Part shown: piece by piece, positions 59,848 to 64,000 of the stretch
How the letters are laid out: each line of letters opens with the position of its first letter
Position numbering within the stretch: the stretch's first letter is position 1
Origin: CAZKWG01 sp964615375
Lineage (GTDB): Bacteria; Myxococcota_A; UBA796; CAZKWG01
Assembly: GCA_964615375.1 (NCBI GenBank)
Contig: CAZTOW010000019.1
Location: forward strand, 1-64,000
DNA length: 64,000 bases
Reading direction: 5' to 3'
Notes under the pieces: model-generated
Database searches by the model: none
What the model saw: only the letters and a program-made list of their open reading frames with translations
What the model was told of the DNA's origin: nothing
Made by a program: the position numbers and the translations under genes

Positions 59848-61488
59848 CTACAAGCCCCAGATGTAGAGGGCGCCGGCCTCGGTGGAGCCGGTGGACTCGC
59901 CGGGGGCCCCGATCAGCAGGTCGGGCGTGCCGTCCAGGTCCATGTCGCCGAAGCCCACGCCCGAGCCCGCGCCGTCCCGCCGCGCCTCCCCGAGCAGCTC
60001 GAGGGCCGCGTGCTCTCCGCTCAGGCTCCCGGAGAGGGGCCCGTAGAAGAGGTAGGCCGAGCCCGCCGTGCGGTCGGCGTCGCTGTTGCTGCTGGCCCCG
60101 ACGAGCAGCTCGCCCACGCCGTCGCCGTCCACGTCGCGCGCGGCCAGCGAGGCGCCCATGGCCTCGTCCCCGGTCCCCGTGATGACCACGTCCGCGGAGC
60201 TCAGGTTGATCTCGCCGAAGGGCTCGGAGACCGCCGCCGCCGCGCCGTCCCCGCCGCCCGCGGCGTAGGCGCCCACCAGCGCCTCGGCCAGCCCGTCGCC
60301 CGTGATGTCGCCCATGCCCAGGGCCTCGCCCGCGTAGCTGTAGGCCGATCCACCCACCAGCTTCCCGTCCCCGTCGGCCAGGCTCATGCTCTCGGTGATG
60401 GGCGCCAGGATCACGTAGACCGCGCCAGCCGAGGGCCCGCCGTCCGAGTCGTCGCCGGAGGTCACCAGCAGGTCGCCGATGCCGTCGCCGTCCAGGTCCC
60501 CGCCCGCCGCCACGCAGCGCCCCGCCTCGGCCCCCGCCGTCACGCCCTCGATCTGTGCGTCCGCCTCCTCGCGCAGGTCCAGCTCGGTGGACGCCAGCGG
60601 CCCGAAGAGCAGGTAGACCGACCCGCGCGAGGCCCCGTCCACCGTCTCCTCGCCCGCGCCGATGATCGCGTCGCCGATGCCGTCCCCGTCCACGTCCGCG
60701 GCGTCCGAGCCGTGCCCGCACTCCACCGCGGCGGTGCACCAGGTCTGCACGTCGGCGTCGTTGAAGTCGAGGTCTTCGACGATGGGGCCGAAGAAGACCA
60801 CCGCGTCCAGGTTCGTGGCGTCCGGCGAGCCCATCAGGAGGTCGTCGTAGCCGTCGCCGTCCATGTCCTCGAGGCCCAGGCTGCGCCCGGCCTCGAACGC
60901 CCCGCTGCCGCCCTCGATCTCGAATGCGAGATCGGAGAACGCCCCGCCGGAGCTGACCGGCCCGTAGAGCACCCAGGCGCCGCCCTGGTAGCTCTGGTCC
61001 CACATCTGGCCGACCGCCACGTCCTCGGCGCCGTCCCCGTCCAGATCGCCCACGTCCAGGTGCCGCCCGGCGTCGGCGTTGCGGCCCGAGCCGGTGAGCT
61101 TGGCGTCGGCGAGGGCGAGGCTGTTCGCGGCGGCGCAGGGGTCGTCCTCGCCGTCGCAGTCCTGGTCGAGGCCGTCCTCGCAGACCTCCTCGGCGCCGGG
61201 GTTGGTGGCGCTGTCCTCGTCGTCGCAGTCGCCCTTCTTGCCGACGTAGCCGTCTGGCGGCTCGCAGGCGTCCATCCGCCCGGAGGTGACGCCGTAGCCG
61301 TCCTCGTCGGCGTCCGGGTACCAGGGCTCGGTCTCGCAGCCCGTCTCGCCCTCGCCCTCCCCTTCGCCCTCGCCCTCGCCCGAGTCACCGGGCCGCTCAC
61401 CGTAGGGGTACTTGTCGTCCTCCCACCCGCAGGCGGGGGACAAGAGGAGGAACAGGGCCGCGAGTCGGGGGAGGAGGGGCGGGCGCAT
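59848..61488 (-). CDS. Lipoprotein with MopE-like motif and FG-GAP repeats
   Basis: 546 residues. Lipobox LLLSPAC, an Asp/Gly/Glu spacer with a GE repeat, then a MopE-like unit (DCDDEDSATNPGAEEVCEDG and DQDCDGEDD) and about seven FG-GAP repeats (DLDGDGAEDVAVG, DMDGDGYDDLLMG, DVDGDGVGELLVG). It is paralogous in layout to the gene at 43414. It is the first gene of a five-gene minus directon ending with the CotH-like gene. Confidence 0.88.
   Translation of the reverse strand: MRPPLLPRLAALFLLLSPACGWEDDKYPYGERPGDSGEGEGEGEGEGETGCETEPWYPDADEDGYGVTSGRMDACEPPDGYVGKKGDCDDEDSATNPGAEEVCEDGLDQDCDGEDDPCAAANSLALADAKLTGSGRNADAGRHLDVGDLDGDGAEDVAVGQMWDQSYQGGAWVLYGPVSSGGAFSDLAFEIEGGSGAFEAGRSLGLEDMDGDGYDDLLMGSPDATNLDAVVFFGPIVEDLDFNDADVQTWCTAAVECGHGSDAADVDGDGIGDAIIGAGEETVDGASRGSVYLLFGPLASTELDLREEADAQIEGVTAGAEAGRCVAAGGDLDGDGIGDLLVTSGDDSDGGPSAGAVYVILAPITESMSLADGDGKLVGGSAYSYAGEALGMGDITGDGLAEALVGAYAAGGGDGAAAAVSEPFGEINLSSADVVITGTGDEAMGASLAARDVDGDGVGELLVGASSNSDADRTAGSAYLFYGPLSGSLSGEHAALELLGEARRDGAGSGVGFGDMDLDGTPDLLIGAPGESTGSTEAGALYIWGL
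61345..61380 (-). repeat. Six 6-base units encoding Gly-Glu repeats
   Basis: Units of GGCGAG (read on minus) with two variants encode the GEGEGEGEGE spacer between the lipid anchor and the metal-binding region of the FG-GAP lipoprotein. Confidence 0.85.
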
Positions 61489-61537
61489 GACGGGAGTGTA
61501 GCGTACCTGTGGCGCCTCTGCGCGCTATCCTGTCACC
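61489..61537. promoter_or_regulatory. Short divergent promoter region
   Basis: The 49 bases between the FG-GAP lipoprotein gene (minus) and the oxygenase gene (plus) must carry elements for both directions. CGCGCTATCCTGTCACC lies just upstream of the plus start; no clear box is seen. Confidence 0.3.
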
Positions 61538-62146
61538 GTGAGCCACCCTCTCGACGAGACCAGCGGGATCCTCCACGCCCCCGGGCTGCTGGGGGCTGAG
61601 GAGCGCGCCGCCCTGCTGCGGGTGGCCGAGGCGGCGGGCTTCTCCACCGTGGACGAGCGGAGCTGGGACGGGCCGAGGGGCTATCGGCTGCGCGGCCAGC
61701 GGCGCCTGGCGCGGGCGGCGGTGGAGGACCGGGTGCTGGCCGAGGCGCTGTGGGCGAGGGTGGGGCCGCTGCTGGCGGAGGAGCTCGGGGCGCTGGGCCT
61801 GAACGAGCGCCTGCGCTTCTACGCTTACGAGGCTGAGGATCGCTTCGACCTCCACACCGATGGAGCCTTCGTGCGACCCGGCCAGCGGAGCCGCCTGACC
61901 CTCCTGCTCTACCTCTCAGGTGCTTTCGAGGGTGGAGAGCTCGCCTTCGAGGAGGGCCCCACGCTGCGCCCCGGCGAGGGCGACGTGGTGCTCTTTCCCC
62001 ACGAGCGCTGGCACCGGAGCCTGCCGCTCCGGGCGGGGCGCAAGATCGTGTTGAGGACCGACGTGATGTTCGCCCTGTCGGGGTGTGCGGCGGGCGCAGA
62101 CGAGATAACGGGCACCGCCTCGGGGTGCTGGGAGGGCTCTGCGTGA
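61538..62146 (+). CDS. 2OG-Fe(II) dioxygenase (prolyl-hydroxylase-like)
   Basis: 202 residues. Iron ligands are His106 and Asp108 (LHTDGAF) and His159 (HERWHRSLPL), and a basic residue downstream (Lys169 or Arg173) could bind 2-oxoglutarate. YLSGAFEGGELAFEEG and GDVVLFPHERWH match prolyl-4-hydroxylase-type enzymes that hydroxylate proteins or free substrates. GTG 61538 is the first usable start. The stop overlaps the next ATG by one base (TGATG). Confidence 0.87.
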   Translation: MSHPLDETSGILHAPGLLGAEERAALLRVAEAAGFSTVDERSWDGPRGYRLRGQRRLARAAVEDRVLAEALWARVGPLLAEELGALGLNERLRFYAYEAEDRFDLHTDGAFVRPGQRSRLTLLLYLSGAFEGGELAFEEGPTLRPGEGDVVLFPHERWHRSLPLRAGRKIVLRTDVMFALSGCAAGADEITGTASGCWEGSA

Positions 62147-62844
62147 TGAACATTCCATGGCGTTACCTTCCGCCGAACATCGCGACCTTCGCCAGCGTCT
62201 GCGTGAGCGTGGCCGCGATCCGCAGCATGCAGGTGGGCGACGACGAGGGCGCGGCCTGGCTGGTGCTGCTGAGCATGCTGCTGGACAAGGTGGACGGGTC
62301 TCTGGCCCGCGCGCTGCGCGCCCAGAGCCGTTTCGGCGTGGAGATGGACTCCTTCGCCGACTTCCTGGCCTTCGGGCTCACGCCGGGGCTGCTGCTCATG
62401 TGCGGGCAGACCGACGTGCTCGGCTTCGGCGACGCCCCGGCCCTGCTGTACATCGGCTGCTGCCTGGCCCGCCTCGTGCGCTTCAACGTGGTGGACGCCG
62501 ACGACACCGAGGGCTTCCGCGGCCTGCCGTCCACGGCCTCGGGCGGCCTGATGGCGTCGGGCTGGCTGGTGGCGAAGGCGCACGGCTTCCCCGACCCCTC
62601 GCAGCTGATGAGCGTGGTGGCGGTGGGCCTCGGGCTGTTCATGGTCAGCTCGCTGCGCATGCCCAAGCCCGGGAAGGCCGGCAACAAGCTTATGAACCTC
62701 GTGACCCTGGGCTTCATCCTGGCGGCGGCGGTCTGCATCGTGCTGCGCGTGCTTCCCGAGCTGGTCCTGGCCCTGGGCTCCTCGCTGGTCATCGCGGGTC
62801 TCCTGGTGGGGCTCACCCGTGGTAGAAAGGCGGTCCAGGTCTGA
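62146..62844 (+). CDS. pssA: CDP-alcohol phosphatidyltransferase, phosphatidylserine synthase-like
   Basis: 232 residues with about six membrane helices. The full catalytic motif is present: DKVDGSLAR...G...DSFAD, with Asp47, Asp50, Asp68 and Asp72. The family order and the DNIPWRYLPPNIAT-like start fit CDP-diacylglycerol-serine O-phosphatidyltransferase (PssA, archaetidylserine-type subfamily), though inositol or glycerol substrates cannot be excluded. GGGAGG precedes the ATG by about 9 bases. Confidence 0.88.
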   Translation: MNIPWRYLPPNIATFASVCVSVAAIRSMQVGDDEGAAWLVLLSMLLDKVDGSLARALRAQSRFGVEMDSFADFLAFGLTPGLLLMCGQTDVLGFGDAPALLYIGCCLARLVRFNVVDADDTEGFRGLPSTASGGLMASGWLVAKAHGFPDPSQLMSVVAVGLGLFMVSSLRMPKPGKAGNKLMNLVTLGFILAAAVCIVLRVLPELVLALGSSLVIAGLLVGLTRGRKAVQV

Positions 62845-62857
62845 TCGGGGGGTGAAC

Positions 62858-63295
62858 ATGCGAGCGGTCGGTGTGGGTCTCCTCGCGGCGCTGCTGGGGG
62901 AGCCGGCGCACGCCGCTCGCCTCTCGGTGCCGCTGCCTGAGCTGTGCGCGGAGAGCGCGCTGGTCGTCCTGGCCGAGGTCACCGGGAGCGAGGCCGAGCC
63001 CACCGAGCAGGGCCTGGTGCTGACCAGCTACGATCTCGCCGTGCTGCGCGTGATCCGGGGCGAGCTGCCCGCGGAGCCGCCGCGGGTGGTCGTCCCCGGC
63101 GGGAGCGTGGGCGGGGCGAGGCTGCTGGTCTCCGAGGCGGCGACGCTTCAGGTGGACGGGCGCTACCTGCTGCTGCTGAGCCCGCGGGCGCAGGGCGGCT
63201 ACAAGGTGCGCGGCGGGCCGGACGGGGCGATCCCGGTGGCGGCGGGCGAGGAGGAGGCCGCGCTGGCCCGGCTGGGAGGCTGCCGTGCGCCTTGA
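62858..63295 (+). CDS. Secreted protein of unknown function, 145 aa
   Basis: A signal peptide (MRAVGVGLLAALLGEPAHA, cleaved before ARL) is followed by a beta-rich domain (LVVLAEVTGSEAEP, TSYDLAVLRVIRGELP, VVVPGGSVGGARLLVSE, YLLLLSPRAQGGYKV). The pattern resembles small OB-like or carboxypeptidase-regulatory-like secreted domains seen beside matrixin-type proteases. ATG 62858 has GGGGGGTG just upstream; the frame is open 13 codons further. Its last 11 bases overlap the protease gene. Confidence 0.76.
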   Translation: MRAVGVGLLAALLGEPAHAARLSVPLPELCAESALVVLAEVTGSEAEPTEQGLVLTSYDLAVLRVIRGELPAEPPRVVVPGGSVGGARLLVSEAATLQVDGRYLLLLSPRAQGGYKVRGGPDGAIPVAAGEEEAALARLGGCRAP

Positions 63296-64000
63296 GCTCC
63301 TGCTGCTGCTCTCGGGGAGCGGGCGCGCCTGGGAGGTGACCGGCACCGACTGGTCCTGGCAGGCTCACCCGGTGGAGGATCCATTCTGGATGGATCTGGA
63401 GAGCTTCCCCACGGACGAGGTGGACCCGGACGAAGTGGGGGACGCGCTCGACGAGGCCATGGCCACCTGGACGGCGCTGGGGCTGGACATGGCGCTCTCG
63501 TCGGCGGGCGAGGACACCGGGCTCGCGCTGGAGGCCAACGGGCGCTTCGAGATCCTGCACGCGGCCTACGACGACATGGACACGGTGCTGGCGTTCACCG
63601 GCGCCTGGGTCTGGGACACGGACGGCGCGGGCTTCGACTGCGATCTGGTGTTCCTGGACTACAACGACTACATGGACATCGTCTGGGACGCGGACCCCGA
63701 CGGCCCGGCCGGCGGCGCCATCGACCTGCAGTCGGTCGCCCTCCACGAGCTGGGCCACTGCCTGGGCCTGGGGCACTCCTCGGACAGCTCGGCCGTGATG
63801 TACGCGTACTACGCCGGGCTCCGCGAGCTGGCCGAAGACGACATCGACGGGGCCACCGCCCTCTTCGACGCGGGCTGTACCGACGGCGACGGCGACGGGG
63901 TGAGCGACTGCGACGGGGACTGCGACGACGCCAACGCGGCGATCTCGCCCGCGGCCGAGGAGGTCTGCGACGGCGTGGACGACAACTGCAACGGCGCCGT
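63285..64000 (+). CDS. Matrixin-like zinc metalloprotease with MopE motif (partial)
   Basis: 238 codons are visible, open to the right edge. A short N-terminal hydrophobic stretch (LELLLLLSG) acts as signal. HELGHCLGLGHS (His154, Glu155, His158, His164) is the metzincin zinc site and SSAVMYA provides the Met-turn, as in family M10. A MopE-like unit follows (DCDGDCDDANAAISPAAEEV and CDGVDDNCNG). GTG 63285 is chosen because GGGAGG lies 5 bases upstream; it overlaps the preceding stop region. The rest of the protein lies beyond the window. Confidence 0.85.
   Translation, partial: MRLELLLLLSGSGRAWEVTGTDWSWQAHPVEDPFWMDLESFPTDEVDPDEVGDALDEAMATWTALGLDMALSSAGEDTGLALEANGRFEILHAAYDDMDTVLAFTGAWVWDTDGAGFDCDLVFLDYNDYMDIVWDADPDGPAGGAIDLQSVALHELGHCLGLGHSSDSSAVMYAYYAGLRELAEDDIDGATALFDAGCTDGDGDGVSDCDGDCDDANAAISPAAEEVCDGVDDNCNGA

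Noticed and set aside
1..64000. tRNA, rRNA, insertion sequences, attachment sites, replication origin
   Set aside because: I saw no cloverleaf or CCA-ended sequence, no transposase or integrase gene, and no DnaA-box cluster. Intergenic gaps are almost all below 150 bases.

Overview
The window is a very GC-rich, tightly packed bacterial chromosome segment with about 52 protein genes, no RNA genes and no gene-free stretch longer than about 240 bases. Several features point to Myxococcota (former Deltaproteobacteria). One protein has a MYXO-CTERM-type C-terminal anchor. Several carry MopE-like Cys/Asp motifs (DCDD...CDG..DDNC/DEDC) or FG-GAP repeats. Lipoproteins with short 'LLLLAC'-type signal peptides are abundant. 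Neighbouring genes very often overlap by 4 bases (ATGA or GTGA), so most directons behave as translationally coupled operons.

Layout. 1-8.9 kb (minus): the first genes of a hybrid biosynthetic cluster. A FAAL-ACP-KS-AT-DH-KR-ACP megasynthase is followed by an NRPS that opens with a heterocyclization (Cy) domain and an adenylation domain cut by the window edge. 9.0-12.4 kb (plus): an AarF/UbiB-like kinase and a CrtI/RetSat-type oxidoreductase. 12.4-17.6 kb: a signalling block with a STAS protein, a class III adenylate cyclase, a methyltransferase, a GHKL-type anti-sigma kinase, a GNAT protein and a membrane SpoIIE/PP2C phosphatase. This is a partner-switching set with a cyclase beside it. 17.7-20.6 kb: a lipoprotein serine protease and a secreted amidohydrolase. 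20.65-27.1 kb (minus): a long operon with a haem-motif lipoprotein, DUF1501 and DUF1549/DUF1588-like proteins, two lipoproteins, a cytosine deaminase-like enzyme and an ATP-grasp ligase.

27.4-35.6 kb (mostly plus): secreted or lipid-anchored proteins (one with an 11-copy Asp-Thr repeat), a DUF4331 protein, a HemG-like flavodoxin, MntP, an ABC exporter and a lipoprotein hydrolase. 35.7-38.1 kb: the most unusual locus. A low-GC gene joins a DUF4157 HELAH domain, known from effectors of extracellular contractile injection systems, to an SH3-like segment and a lysozyme/transglycosylase domain. It overlaps the start of a lipoprotein with an RsiV-like (DUF3298-type) domain, a possible immunity protein. 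38.1-41.4 kb (minus): a 1111-residue protein of unknown function. 41.5-43.4 kb: two overlapping L,D-transpeptidases.

43.4-50.8 kb: an FG-GAP/MopE lipoprotein, then a RegB/RegA-type redox two-component system leading into a YtkA-like lipoprotein, a beta-rich protein, a small lipoprotein and the MbnP/MbnH metallo-protein pair. MbnH appears to start at a CTG codon. 50.9-61.5 kb: proC, then a minus-strand directon of CotH-like, FG-GAP and large secreted proteins with an ICMT-like membrane enzyme. 61.5-64 kb (plus): a 2OG-Fe(II) oxygenase, a phosphatidylserine synthase-type enzyme, a secreted protein and a truncated matrixin-like metalloprotease. All functions are read from motifs without database searches.
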